Positions 52,101-60,281 are shown, counted from the first letter of the stretch. The stretch: DNA of 64,000 nt from Actinomycetes bacterium (GCA_029782355.1 JAKOUY010000016.1:124001-188000), one strand, 5' to 3'. Notes: generated by a model not told the origin, from the letters alone. Numbers and translations are program-made.

Positions 52101-53072
52101 ATGTCGGGCCGGCACCTCAAGCTGTTGTTCAAGGCCCACCGTGAGGGCGATGACCTCACGTTTCGTCGCGTCGCGCTGGAAATCATCGCCGAGGAGGAGG
52201 CCAAACAGCACGTCCAGCTCGCACGGGAACTCCGCCGCTTGCTTGCGTCGGGGGGACCGGCCGTCGGCGACTGGGTGCCGCTGCCAGCCCCGCCGCGTGA
52301 CGGAGACAACAACTTCGACCTAATGACCGTGACCGTGCCGAAGCGATTGCTCGGTTCGTTGGTGTTGCCGTCTGAGACCCAAGAGCGTCTGCGCGGCCTC
52401 GTCGCGGAGGTCGCCAGGTGGCCCGACCTCGATCGTCACGCAATCCCCCGTCGTCAGCGGGTGCTTCTGTACGGCCCCCCGGGATGCGGCAAATCGACCA
52501 CTGCTGCGGCGCTGGCGGCAGAGCTCGGCTATCCGCTCGCGACGGTAAGGCTCGACGCGGTTGTTTCGTCGTTGCTGGGCGAGACGGCCTCTAACTTGCG
52601 GCGCGCCTTCGACTTCGCTCAATCAAACGCAGTTGTCCTGCTGCTTGACGAGTTTGACGTGTTCGGACGGGAGCGTGGCGATCCGAACGACCACGGCGAG
52701 CTTCGCCGCATCGTCAACGCCGTCCTTCAGATGATGGGCAGCTTTCAGGGGCCGTCCCTGATCGTTGCCGCGACGAACCACGCAGATGATCTGGACCCCG
52801 CATCCTGGCGGCGGTTCGATGAAGTGCTCGCACTGCCACCGCCTGATGTGGATCAGGTGGAGGCGATGCTTCGCCGAACACTTGGCAAGGCCGCGAATCC
52901 GCACCTCGATCTGACGCTCCGGGCCCGCAAGCTCGTCGGGCTGCCCCATGCTGCGGCGGAGAGCGTCGCGTGGGAGGCAAAGCGACAGTCGGTCCTCGCC
53001 GGAAGCAAGCACGTGACCGCACGTCAGCTCGACGAGGCCATTTCCGTCGCCACGGCGCGACGCTGGACGTAA
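52101..53072 (+). CDS. AAA ATPase, ietA-like
   Basis: A 323-residue AAA protein: helical N-terminal ~95 residues (LLFKAHREGDDLTFRRVALEI), then Walker A LYGPPGCGKST (about 124-134), Walker B VVLLLDEFDVFG (about 178-189), sensor 1 VAATNHADDLD, the arginine-finger-type SWRRFDEVL, and a C-terminal lid. One AAA module is followed by no protease. Its size and partner match IetA of ietAS, where ATPase and subtilase together block phage; in this locus the pair is divergent rather than co-directional. The last gene before the right att repeat. Confidence 0.87.
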   Translation: MSGRHLKLLFKAHREGDDLTFRRVALEIIAEEEAKQHVQLARELRRLLASGGPAVGDWVPLPAPPRDGDNNFDLMTVTVPKRLLGSLVLPSETQERLRGLVAEVARWPDLDRHAIPRRQRVLLYGPPGCGKSTTAAALAAELGYPLATVRLDAVVSSLLGETASNLRRAFDFAQSNAVVLLLDEFDVFGRERGDPNDHGELRRIVNAVLQMMGSFQGPSLIVAATNHADDLDPASWRRFDEVLALPPPDVDQVEAMLRRTLGKAANPHLDLTLRARKLVGLPHAAAESVAWEAKRQSVLAGSKHVTARQLDEAISVATARRWT

Positions 53073-53199
53073 GGGCGTGGCGCCAAGCGCGCTCCCCGCG
53101 ACTCGGAGGCGACCGCGCAAGCCCTCCGGAGGGTTGCTACCGCCGTCGCTACCATCTCCCCGTCCTCAACGCCTCTAACAGGACAAATGGCTCAGCGGG

Positions 53200-53219
53200 T
53201 CGAATCCCTCCCGTTCCGC
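53200..53219 (+). other. attachment site, right copy
   Basis: Exact 20-base copy of 39599-39618. Just upstream, GGACAAATG (53181-53189) also matches the tRNA-Ser D-arm (39551-39559), though only 10 bases separate it from the repeat instead of 39. The 341 bases from 53073 to 53413 contain this site and the next promoter but no gene I can support. Confidence 0.83.
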
Positions 53220-53400
53220 CAAGGGTGTTCGTGCACATTCGCAAACGTCCACGGACATGGACTCGTTGGTTCGCTGATGAGCGGGTGGTTCGTTGCCTGG
53301 ACGTTGTTGGGCGGTCGTTCGCTCCCGCGCCACCCTCGGATCGTCCGAGTCTCGACCTGGGCATGATCGGCAGGACCTCGATTTCTTATGAAATGAGAAT

Positions 53401-53406
53401 TAGTAT
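53401..53406 (+). promoter_or_regulatory. -10 hexamer TAGTAT of the HTH-nucleotidyltransferase gene
   Basis: TAGTAT in an AT-rich patch (53380-53410) is followed by 7 bases and GTG 53414, which favours that GTG over the ATG at 53393. Confidence 0.45.
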
Positions 53407-53413
53407 CCAGGTT

Positions 53414-54097
53414 GTGGATAGATCGCCGACACCGTCACTTCTGCCGATCTTCCGGTCCCAGCAGCAGGCCGAGCTGCTGGCGCTCATCCTCGGTGACCCG
53501 TCGATCGAGCACACCCTCGCTGAGCTCGCCGAGCGAACCGGGATCCCGTACGCCTCCGTCCACCGTGAAGTCGAACGCGCCGTGGCAGCGGGACTCGTGA
53601 CGAGTCGGCTCGTCGGGAGGACGCGCATGATCCGCGCCGACATGGCCAGCCCGTACTTCAGCGGGCTGTCCGACGTGCTCGTCAAGGCGTTCGGCGTTCC
53701 ATGGGTGCTCGGCGAGGCGCTCGCCGGCGTCAGCGGGATCGACGCCGCCTACGTCTACGGGTCCTGGGCGGCAAGGTTCTCCGGTGAGGAGGGCGATCGA
53801 CCGGTGGGCGACATCGACGTCCTCGTACTCGGAACACCGGATCGTGACGAGGTGTACGCCGCCGCCAGTTCTGCCGAGCGCCGGCTCGGGCGAGCGGTCC
53901 AGGTCACCATCCGGTCAACCGACTGGCTGACCGAGGGCAGCGGCACGTTCCACGACACCGTTGCTGGACGCCCGATGGTGCCGGTGCCGCTGACGACTAC
54001 TCGAACAGACCAGGAGGATCGGCTATCAGCAGTGTCCCGACCGCCTCGACGACGGTCCGCGCCGTCGACAGCGCCCAAGCCGAGTCGTCGGCGCTGA
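53414..54097 (+). CDS. winged-helix protein fused to an MNT-type nucleotidyltransferase
   Basis: About 227 residues. The N-terminal ~80 residues are an ArsR-like winged helix (ALILGDPSIEHTLAELAERTGIPYASVHREVERAVAAGLV, helix-turn-helix at its core). The C-terminal part is a minimal nucleotidyltransferase: YGSWAARF followed by the metal-binding GDIDVLVLG (D-x-D). Such proteins act as antitoxins or modifiers of HEPN ribonucleases. The last ~35 residues (after PMVPVPLTT) are antisense to the HEPN gene and are low-complexity basic, so the original stop may have been lost by frameshift. The two genes converge and overlap by 101 bases. Confidence 0.78.
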   Translation: MDRSPTPSLLPIFRSQQQAELLALILGDPSIEHTLAELAERTGIPYASVHREVERAVAAGLVTSRLVGRTRMIRADMASPYFSGLSDVLVKAFGVPWVLGEALAGVSGIDAAYVYGSWAARFSGEEGDRPVGDIDVLVLGTPDRDEVYAAASSAERRLGRAVQVTIRSTDWLTEGSGTFHDTVAGRPMVPVPLTTTRTDQEDRLSAVSRPPRRRSAPSTAPKPSRRR

Positions 54098-54497
54098 TCT
54101 CGGCACTGGACGGGTCGAAGTACTGCGCCGAATGGCGAGTGCGCCGAAGGCGCTCGAATGTCGGCTTGGCGAAGCCCGGGATCGGTTGCGCGTACTGCGC
54201 GCTGATGGCGTCCTCGACGGTCATGTGCGAACCGTCGCCGCCGGTCGCTCGCAGACCTTGGCGGGCGAGCAGGGCCTCGGCTGCCATCCGGTAGGCGTCG
54301 TAGGCGGCAGTGAATGCCCCTTCGATGTCGCCGGCCTGCAGCCCGCCATCGGCGGTGAGCAGGCGCCGTGCGGCCCGCCCGATGATCGCCGCGGCTGAGT
54401 CGACGGCCGCCTTGCCATCGAGCCGTTCGAGACGGCCGCGACCGAGCAAGTACTCGATCGTGCTTCGTCCGTCGGTTGGGGTGGCCACCGCCGTCAC
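53997..54497 (-). CDS. HEPN-domain protein, probable toxin partner
   Basis: A 166-residue all-helical protein. FERLRRTRHSAQYFDP near residue 125 supplies an R-x(4-6)-H catalytic motif of HEPN ribonucleases, followed by a C-terminal helix (DDSAWALSTARTVVEAVGTLL) typical of the fold. HEPN proteins with adjacent MNT nucleotidyltransferases form toxin-antitoxin pairs, the MNT enzyme neutralising HEPN by modification. Here the partner gene is convergent and overlapping instead of in the same operon. The GTG start overlaps the stop of a tiny upstream frame (54494-54556). Confidence 0.72.
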   Translation of the reverse strand: MTAVATPTDGRSTIEYLLGRGRLERLDGKAAVDSAAAIIGRAARRLLTADGGLQAGDIEGAFTAAYDAYRMAAEALLARQGLRATGGDGSHMTVEDAISAQYAQPIPGFAKPTFERLRRTRHSAQYFDPSSAEISADDSAWALSTARTVVEAVGTLLIADPPGLFE

Positions 54498-54556
54498 CGT
54501 ACTTGGAGGGTGTCGCGCTCGAACCGCTCCCGGACGAAGCGGCGTACCTCACCCAT
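54494..54556 (-). other. short coupled reading frame or gene remnant before the HEPN gene
   Basis: A 20-codon frame (MGEVRRFVRERF...) ends in a TGA that overlaps the HEPN GTG start as GTGA, the coupling signal used across this window. Upstream the sequence belongs to the unrelated histidine kinase end and junction. It may be the 3' remnant of a former upstream partner gene. Confidence 0.3.
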
Positions 54557-54654
54557 TGAATTCCGCGGGCGCCACCGATCTGCGCCGGTGGAAGTCGTCA
54601 GGCATCGTGTGTGAACGGCTTCGCGCGATGCCCGAGGCGGCTCGGGGTTCGCGC

Positions 54655-56007
54655 TCATCGGTGGTCGGCGGCCGAGGGAACGGTGGCGACGAACCGGGCA
54701 CCGCCCAAGGCGGAGTCGGTGATGGTGACGTCGCCGCCGTGGGCGCGAGCCGCAGCGCGGCACACGGCCAGACCCAGTCCCACGCCACCTTCGTCGCGGG
54801 CACGTCCGCCGTCCACACGGGCGAAGCGTTCGAAGACCTTGTCGCGCAGTGGGGCCGGCACGCCGGCGCCGTCGTCCTCGACGATCAGCTCGGCCAGTGC
54901 TTTGTCCTCGCGCACGCTCACCACGAGCTTCGATCGAGCGTGACGGACGCCGTTGTCGAGCAGGTTGCGGACCAAGCTCACCAGGCTGCGCTGATCGCCG
55001 ACCACTCGGGCCGGCAGCAGCGACGCCACGATGGTGACTGCACCTCGCTGGGTCACGGCGATCTGCTCGCGGACGAGGTCGTCGAGGTCGATGTCGACGT
55101 GTTCCAAGGCGTTCTCGTCGAGGCGTGACAGCAGCAGCAGGTCGCCGACCAGCGCGTCGAGCCGGTCGATCTCCGCGAGCATCACGACGCGTGCTGCTGC
55201 GGTCCCCGCTTCGTCGGTGGGGAGGAGTTCGGCCGTCGCCCGCAAGGTCGCAAGCGGGCTGCGCAGCTCGTGTGACGCCTCCGAGGTGAACCGTCGCTGC
55301 CCGTGCACCGCAGCTTCAACCCGGGCCAGGAGGTCGTTCAGGGTGTCGGCAAGCCCTGCGAGCTCGGGCGATCGCGCCGCAGGGCTGAGCCGATGGTGCA
55401 GCGTGCCATGGCGGATGGCGTCGGCTTCGAGGCGCATGTCGGCGACGGGACGGAGGGACCGGGCCGCCACCGACCAGGTGAGACCACCAAGGGCCAGGGC
55501 AAGCAGCGGGACGCCGATCACTGCCATCCACGTCATCACCGTCAGCGTCTCCTCGGTGGTGCGAAGCGACGCGGTGGCCGCAAGCCGATAGTTGCCACCC
55601 GGCCCGTTGTGCTCCGCGATGGCGAGGTAGACCGGCTCGCCGCCGACCACCCGCCGCACCACGGTGGTATCGCCCGTCGCAACGCTCGGGACGTTGTCGA
55701 GCACCACCCGGAGCGTCGCGTCACCGGAGCCGTCGTCGAGTCCTCGGAGCGGTTTGACGGGATCGTCGAACACGATGTGAACGTGGGAGTCGGACGTGAC
55801 CGGACCGAGTCCGGGGTTGGCAGTGTTGGCCATGGAGCGTTCGGCCGCCTGCAACGCGCGGATGGCCTCGGCGCGGACGCTCTGGCGCATCCGGTGACCG
55901 ATGAAGGTGATCAGGACCAGCGCGATCACCGTCGTGAGCGCCACGGTCGCGACCGCGACGACGAGCGCCAGCCGTTGCCGGAGCCCGAGCGCGTGCCCGC
56001 TACGCAT
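54655..56007 (-). CDS. sensor histidine kinase
   Basis: A 450-residue membrane kinase: N-terminal helix (LALVVAVATVALTTVIALVLITFI), ~110-residue extracytoplasmic sensor, second helix (VMTWMAVIGVPLLALALGGL), HAMP, phospho-acceptor SEASHELRSPLATLRA (His near 255), and ATPase domain with N box LVRNLLDNGVRHA, VEDDGAGVP and GGVGLGLAV. It autophosphorylates and passes the phosphate to the response regulator, whose gene overlaps it by 8 bases upstream. The divergent efflux operon is the probable target. Confidence 0.93.
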   Translation of the reverse strand: MRSGHALGLRQRLALVVAVATVALTTVIALVLITFIGHRMRQSVRAEAIRALQAAERSMANTANPGLGPVTSDSHVHIVFDDPVKPLRGLDDGSGDATLRVVLDNVPSVATGDTTVVRRVVGGEPVYLAIAEHNGPGGNYRLAATASLRTTEETLTVMTWMAVIGVPLLALALGGLTWSVAARSLRPVADMRLEADAIRHGTLHHRLSPAARSPELAGLADTLNDLLARVEAAVHGQRRFTSEASHELRSPLATLRATAELLPTDEAGTAAARVVMLAEIDRLDALVGDLLLLSRLDENALEHVDIDLDDLVREQIAVTQRGAVTIVASLLPARVVGDQRSLVSLVRNLLDNGVRHARSKLVVSVREDKALAELIVEDDGAGVPAPLRDKVFERFARVDGGRARDEGGVGLGLAVCRAAARAHGGDVTITDSALGGARFVATVPSAADHR

Positions 56008-56674
56008 GCGACGTCAACCGGAACCCGACACCGCGGACGTTCTCGATGACCGTGCTGGAGCCAGCGGCGTCCAGCTTCCGTCGAAGGTGGCGCAGGTAGA
56101 CATCCACGATGTTGTCGTCGACGCCGGCGTCGGTCCCCCACACCTCGTCGAGGATGTCGACCTTCGTCACGACCCCCGGATGCCGGCGCAGCAGGCACGC
56201 CAACACGGCGGCTTCTCGCGCCGTCAGCGCTACCTCTGCCGCACCCGCGCTGCTCCGCCGCGTGAACGGATCGAGCTGGATGTCGCCGACCTCCAACAGG
56301 GGAGGGCGAGGAACGTGGCCGCGCCGGATCAGCGCCCTCAAGCGTGCCGTGAGGACGACGAACGAGAACGGCTTGGACAGAAAGTCGTCGGCCCCGCACT
56401 CGAGCGCCTCGGCAAGGTCGTAGTCACCGTCCTTCGCCGTCAGGATGAGGACCGGCGTCCAGTTGCCCCACTCGCGGAGCCGGCGACAGACGGTGTACCC
56501 GTTCATCGACGGGAGCAGCAGGTCGAGCACCACCGCTGCGTAGGCGCCGTCGACCGTGCGGCGCAGCCCCTCCGCGCCGTCGTGCACCACCTCGCACTCG
56601 AAGCCGTCGGCGGCCAAGCCTCGGCACAGCGTCGTCGCCAAGCGAACCTCGTCCTCGACGATCAGCAGCCGCAT
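56000..56674 (-). CDS. OmpR/PhoB-family response regulator
   Basis: A 224-residue regulator: receiver domain with IVEDE at the start, phospho-acceptor Asp in VVLDLLLP (near residue 51) and Lys in FLSKPF (near 100), then a winged-helix DNA-binding domain (EVALTAREAAVLACLLRRHPGVVTKVDIL, VYLRHLRRKL, VRGVGFRL). It pairs with the downstream kinase. The half-sites at 56718-56743 lie 44 bases upstream of its start, between it and the efflux operon. Confidence 0.94.
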   Translation of the reverse strand: MRLLIVEDEVRLATTLCRGLAADGFECEVVHDGAEGLRRTVDGAYAAVVLDLLLPSMNGYTVCRRLREWGNWTPVLILTAKDGDYDLAEALECGADDFLSKPFSFVVLTARLRALIRRGHVPRPPLLEVGDIQLDPFTRRSSAGAAEVALTAREAAVLACLLRRHPGVVTKVDILDEVWGTDAGVDDNIVDVYLRHLRRKLDAAGSSTVIENVRGVGFRLTSHA

Positions 56675-56717
56675 CGAGCAAGTGTGCAGCAGATGTCATG
56701 GCAACGGAAGTCGCCGG

Positions 56718-56743
56718 CTGAACGTGCGTTCAGTCGCGTTCAG
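56718..56743. promoter_or_regulatory. operator candidate for the response regulator
   Basis: CTGAAC-GTGC-GTTCAG (56718-56733) is a palindrome with a 4-base centre, followed after TCGC by a third half-site GTTCAG (56738-56743). The direct half-sites are 10 bases apart, one helical turn, as expected for OmpR-type dimers. Position between divergent units suggests both autoregulation and control of the efflux operon. Confidence 0.5.
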
Positions 56744-56777
56744 CCTCCGTTCCGACTCGCCCGTTCACCGTGTCCGG

Positions 56778-57317
56778 ATGCGACTTCATCGACTGCTCAC
56801 CCCTCCGCTCCTCGCCACCGCACTGCTGCTCCCTGCATGTGGTGATGACCACGGGCCCTCCTCTGCCAGACCGGCCGCGGGCACGTCGTCAGCCGGCGGG
56901 TCGTCCCCCGGAGATGTGGCCGACGCCGTGCTCGCCTTCGGTCGCTGCATGCGAAATCACGGGGTCGAAGGCTTCGTCGATCCGGTCATCGACGCCAACG
57001 GGCGGATGGAGATGCAGGTGCCGCCGGACGACCCCGACCTCCCCGCCGCGCAGGCGGCGTGCTCGTCGCTGCTACCGAACGAGGAGTTCCGTCCGCCGGA
57101 TCAGTCGGAGATGGCGGAACTGCAGCAGCATGCACTCGACTTCGCCAGGTGCATGCGCAAGCACGGCATCGACTTCCCGGACCCCGTGCTCGACGGCAAC
57201 GGCATGGTCCGCATCGACCCGGGCCACAACGACATCAACGCTCCCGACTTCAAGGCCGCCGACCAGGCGTGCAACCACCTGCTCCAGACGGGCGGCTCGC
57301 CAGTAGGTGCACCGTGA
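56778..57317 (+). CDS. lipoprotein with duplicated CMRxHG motif
   Basis: A 179-residue lipoprotein: signal with lipobox LLPAC (Cys near 20), a Ser/Gly-rich linker, then two copies of a module: FGRCMRNHGVEGFVDPVIDANG and FARCMRKHGIDFPDPVLDGNG. Each has C-M-R-x-H-G and a D-P-V-x-D-x-N-G segment. Proteins with this motif commonly accompany MacB-type efflux genes in actinobacteria, but a function (metal or substrate binding) is not established to my knowledge. GTGA overlap with the next gene. Confidence 0.8.
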   Translation: MRLHRLLTPPLLATALLLPACGDDHGPSSARPAAGTSSAGGSSPGDVADAVLAFGRCMRNHGVEGFVDPVIDANGRMEMQVPPDDPDLPAAQAACSSLLPNEEFRPPDQSEMAELQQHALDFARCMRKHGIDFPDPVLDGNGMVRIDPGHNDINAPDFKAADQACNHLLQTGGSPVGAP

Positions 57318-58381
57318 GCGGCTCGATGACACGACGGAGCCTCCTCGGCGCAGGGCTGCTCGTCGCAGCGGGCTACCCCTTCGTTGCAGACCGTGGACGA
57401 TCGTCGGTGACAGCCGCCCCGTCCCCGGAGCCGACGACACCGACGGCGACCGCCAAGGTGACCAGGCGCGATTTGGTCGACACCGTCACCATCGACGGGC
57501 TCCTCGGCTTCGCCGCCCCACGAACCGTGGTCGGCAACGGTGCCGGCGTCGTCACGTTCCTCCCCGTGGTCGGTCAGGTGATCGACGTGGGGAAGAGCAT
57601 GTACCGCGTCGACGACCGGCCGGCTGCGATCGTGATGCGTGGATTCGTCCCGATGTGGCGCGACCTGTCGGTGGGCGTCGACCCTGGGGTCGACGTGCAG
57701 CAGCTTCGCGGCAACCTCCTCGAGCTCGGGTTCGGCGTCGGCAAGCTCGACGGCGATGAGCGGCGGTACACGACGGCGACCGCGGCCGCGGTGAGGGCAT
57801 GGCAGCGGAGCGTCGGCGCGGTCGAGAACGGCAAGGTGCGCCTCGGGGACGTCTGGTTCAGCGACGCCCGCGTTCGCGTCTCGTCCGCACCAGGGCAGGT
57901 CGGTGCCGCTGCGGCAGGCCCGGTGCTGGTGGTCACGTCGCTGCAGCAGCGGGTCACCGCGTCCCTCGACACCACCCACCTCGACCTCGCCGTGCTCGGC
58001 AGGGAGGTCGGACTCACGTGGCCCGACGGCTCGTCGACGTCGGCAACGCTGACGGGTGTGTCGGCGGCTGCCCGGCACGCCGCGGGCGATGGCGGCGATG
58101 CGTCGAAGGCGACCGTCGCCGTTGACGTGACTCCTGGCGCGCAGGTGCCATACCCGGACGGTACGCCGGTGAAGGTGATTCTGACCGCCAGCCGGGAGAC
58201 ATCGCTCGCCGTGCCGATCGATGCGATCGTCGCCGTCGCCGGCGGCGGGTTCGCCGTCGAGGTGGTCACCGACACGGGATCGAAGCGGCTCGTGCCGGTG
58301 ACGCTGGGGCACGCTGCCGACGGCTGGGTCGCCGTGACGGGCGAGGTCGGCGACGGCATGTCGGTGGTGGTGGCGAAATGA
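57314..58381 (+). CDS. periplasmic adaptor with peptidoglycan-binding domain
   Basis: A 355-residue exported protein. Tat-like/hydrophobic N-terminus (MTRRSLLGAGLLVAAGYPF), an HlyD-type hairpin start (VTRRDLVDTVTIDGLLGFA), a PG-binding-1-like domain in the middle (VDVQQLRGNLLELGFGVGKLDGDERRYTTATAAAVRAWQ) and adaptor barrel strands at the C-terminus. It would link the MacB-like transporter to the cell wall. GTG 57314 (GTGA overlap) or ATG 57326 may start it. The next gene overlaps by ATGA. Confidence 0.83.
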   Translation: MSGSMTRRSLLGAGLLVAAGYPFVADRGRSSVTAAPSPEPTTPTATAKVTRRDLVDTVTIDGLLGFAAPRTVVGNGAGVVTFLPVVGQVIDVGKSMYRVDDRPAAIVMRGFVPMWRDLSVGVDPGVDVQQLRGNLLELGFGVGKLDGDERRYTTATAAAVRAWQRSVGAVENGKVRLGDVWFSDARVRVSSAPGQVGAAAAGPVLVVTSLQQRVTASLDTTHLDLAVLGREVGLTWPDGSSTSATLTGVSAAARHAAGDGGDASKATVAVDVTPGAQVPYPDGTPVKVILTASRETSLAVPIDAIVAVAGGGFAVEVVTDTGSKRLVPVTLGHAADGWVAVTGEVGDGMSVVVAK

Positions 58382-59091
58382 CCGGATCGGATGTGCTCCG
58401 TCTGGATGCCGTCGGAAAGGAATACCCGGGACCACCCGTCACCCGCGCCCTCAGTGAGGTGACGTTCTCCGTTCGCACCGGCGAGTACGTGGGGGTCGTC
58501 GGTCCCTCCGGGTCCGGCAAGTCGACGCTGCTCAACCTCGTCGGCGCACTGGACCGGCCGTCCGAAGGCCGGATCGTCATCGACGGTCACGACACGTCGA
58601 CGGTGAGCGATCGCCAACTCTCCGCGGTGCGCTGCCGCAGCATCGGGTTCGTGTTCCAGTCGTTCAACCTCGTCGACGGGCTCGACGCCGTCGACAACGT
58701 CGCCCTCGGCCTGCTCTACGCAGGCGAATCGACGGCGTCTCGGCGACGCCGAGCGATGACGGCGCTCGAGCGGGTCGGCCTGTCGCACCGATCCGACCAC
58801 CGACCGAGCCGGCTCTCCGGGGGCGAACGGCAACGGGTGGCCATCGCCCGCGCCCTGGTGAGCGATCCGGCGCTGCTGCTCGCCGACGAGCCGACGGGAA
58901 ACCTCGACACTCAGAACGGCGACGCGGTGCTCGAGCTCTTCGATGAGCTCCACCGCGAGGGCGCGACGATCGTGCTCATCACTCATGATCCGCAGGTGGC
59001 CGGCCGGCTCCCCCGGACGGTGGCCATCCGCGATGGGCACGTGTGCAGCGACGTGACGGCCGCCCCGACCGCAGCGGAGGTGAGCGCATGA
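58378..59091 (+). CDS. ABC transporter ATPase, MacB/LolD type
   Basis: A 237-residue ATPase: Walker [10 protein letters not shown] (near 42), Q-loop [22 protein letters not shown] typical of the MacB/LolD branch, signature [16 protein letters not shown], Walker [13 protein letters not shown] and switch ITHDP. It drives the mechanotransmission-type permease encoded next (ATGA overlap). Confidence 0.95.
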   Translation: MTGSDVLRLDAVGKEYPGPPVTRALSEVTFSVRTGEYVGVVGPSGSGKSTLLNLVGALDRPSEGRIVIDGHDTSTVSDRQLSAVRCRSIGFVFQSFNLVDGLDAVDNVALGLLYAGESTASRRRRAMTALERVGLSHRSDHRPSRLSGGERQRVAIARALVSDPALLLADEPTGNLDTQNGDAVLELFDELHREGATIVLITHDPQVAGRLPRTVAIRDGHVCSDVTAAPTAAEVSA

Positions 59092-60281
59092 CAGCGGTTG
59101 CAGCCAGCCGCCTTCGCCCCGCAGACCTGCCGGCGTTGGCGACGGTGGGGATCCGCACCCGTCGCATGCGGTCGGCGCTGACGGCACTCGGGATCGCCAT
59201 CGGCATCGGAGCGCTGGTCGCTGTCCTCGGCATCGCCAGCTCCACCAAGGCCGAGCTCGACGCGCGTCTCGCTGCACTTGGGACCAACCGGTTGGAGGTC
59301 GCACCCGGACAGTCGCTGGTCGGCGAGAACGTCACTCTGCCCCCGACGGCGGCGGCCCGGATCCGGCGGTTGCCGGCGGTCACCGGTGCTGCCGCGGCGA
59401 GCCGCGTCGAGGCCGTGGTGCGACGCAACCCCCTGGTACCCCGAACCAACACCAGCGGCATCAGTGTCAATGCCACCGACCTGCAACTCCTCGACACGGT
59501 AGGAGCAACCGTCGCCTCAGGTCGTTGGCTCGACCCGGCGACGGCACGGCTCCCGGCAGTCGTCCTGGGTTCGACAGCTGCCCGACGCCTCGGCATCGGG
59601 TCGCCCGCGGGTCGCCAGGTGCTGATCGACGATCAACCGTTCACCGTCATCGGGATCCTCGCTCCGGTGCCGCTGTACGCGAGCCTGGACAGCGGCGCGT
59701 TCATCGGGTTCCCCGTCGCCGCCGAGCGCTTCGCGGCCAACGGAAACCCGAACTCGGTGTTCATCACCGTGCAGCCCGCGTCGATCGATACCGTCCGCGG
59801 GCTGCTGGCCGCGACGGTCAACCCGATCCGTCCCGCCGACGTCAAGGTGTCACGGCCAAGCGATGCCGTCGCCGCCCAGCGCACGGTGAGCTCCACCCTG
59901 ACCGCCCTGCTGCTCGGGCTCGGCGGCGTGGCCCTCCTGGTCGGAGGGATCGGAGTCGCCAACGTCATGGTCATCGGCGTCATGGAGCGACGCACGGAGA
60001 TCGGCGTTCGCCGAGCTCTGGGCGCGACTCGGCGGCACATCCGCCTGCAGTTCCTGTCGGAGGCATCCCTGCTCGGACTCGGCGGAGGGCTGATGGGAGT
60101 CGCCCTCGGCGCAGCTGTCACCGGCGGATACACGGTAGTGCGCCACGTGACGTTCTCCTTGCCGCCCTCGGTCGTCCTTGCGGGCGGCGCCACGGCCCTG
60201 CTCATCGGTGCCGCCGCCGGGCTCTCGCCGGCGGCGCGTGCGGCGCGCTTGGCGCCGGCCGACGCGATCAGGCCTGTATGA
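59088..60281 (+). CDS. ABC transporter permease, MacB-like (FtsX fold)
   Basis: A 397-residue permease with the MacB layout: N-terminal helix after RTRRMRSALTALGIAIGIGALV, a large extracytoplasmic domain (residues 55-275), and three C-terminal helices including ERRTEIGVRRALGATRRHI, the conserved cytoplasmic signature. With the adaptor and ATPase it forms a tripartite-like exporter, perhaps for an antimicrobial or lipid sensed by the adjacent two-component system. Confidence 0.93.
   Translation: MTAVAASRLRPADLPALATVGIRTRRMRSALTALGIAIGIGALVAVLGIASSTKAELDARLAALGTNRLEVAPGQSLVGENVTLPPTAAARIRRLPAVTGAAAASRVEAVVRRNPLVPRTNTSGISVNATDLQLLDTVGATVASGRWLDPATARLPAVVLGSTAARRLGIGSPAGRQVLIDDQPFTVIGILAPVPLYASLDSGAFIGFPVAAERFAANGNPNSVFITVQPASIDTVRGLLAATVNPIRPADVKVSRPSDAVAAQRTVSSTLTALLLGLGGVALLVGGIGVANVMVIGVMERRTEIGVRRALGATRRHIRLQFLSEASLLGLGGGLMGVALGAAVTGGYTVVRHVTFSLPPSVVLAGGATALLIGAAAGLSPAARAARLAPADAIRPV

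Larger units (their letters stand above)
39619..53219. mobile_element. 13.6-kb genomic island integrated at tRNA-Ser
   Basis: Bounded by a 20-base direct repeat of the tRNA-Ser 3' end. All contents look like anti-invader or DNA-processing functions: helicase, unknown protein, Cas4-like nuclease, Mod/Res pair, SSB-like protein, subtilase and AAA ATPase. No integrase, transposase or replication gene is recognisable. The first 400 bases (39619-40018) hold no convincing gene. The short sequence GTTGCTACC followed by CCCCGTCCTC appears near both ends (about 39717-39740 and 53132-53167), which may be further shared recombinase-arm sequence. Base composition is visibly less GC-extreme in parts, notably 45000-45800 and 53370-53420 just beyond the border. 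Confidence 0.8.
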
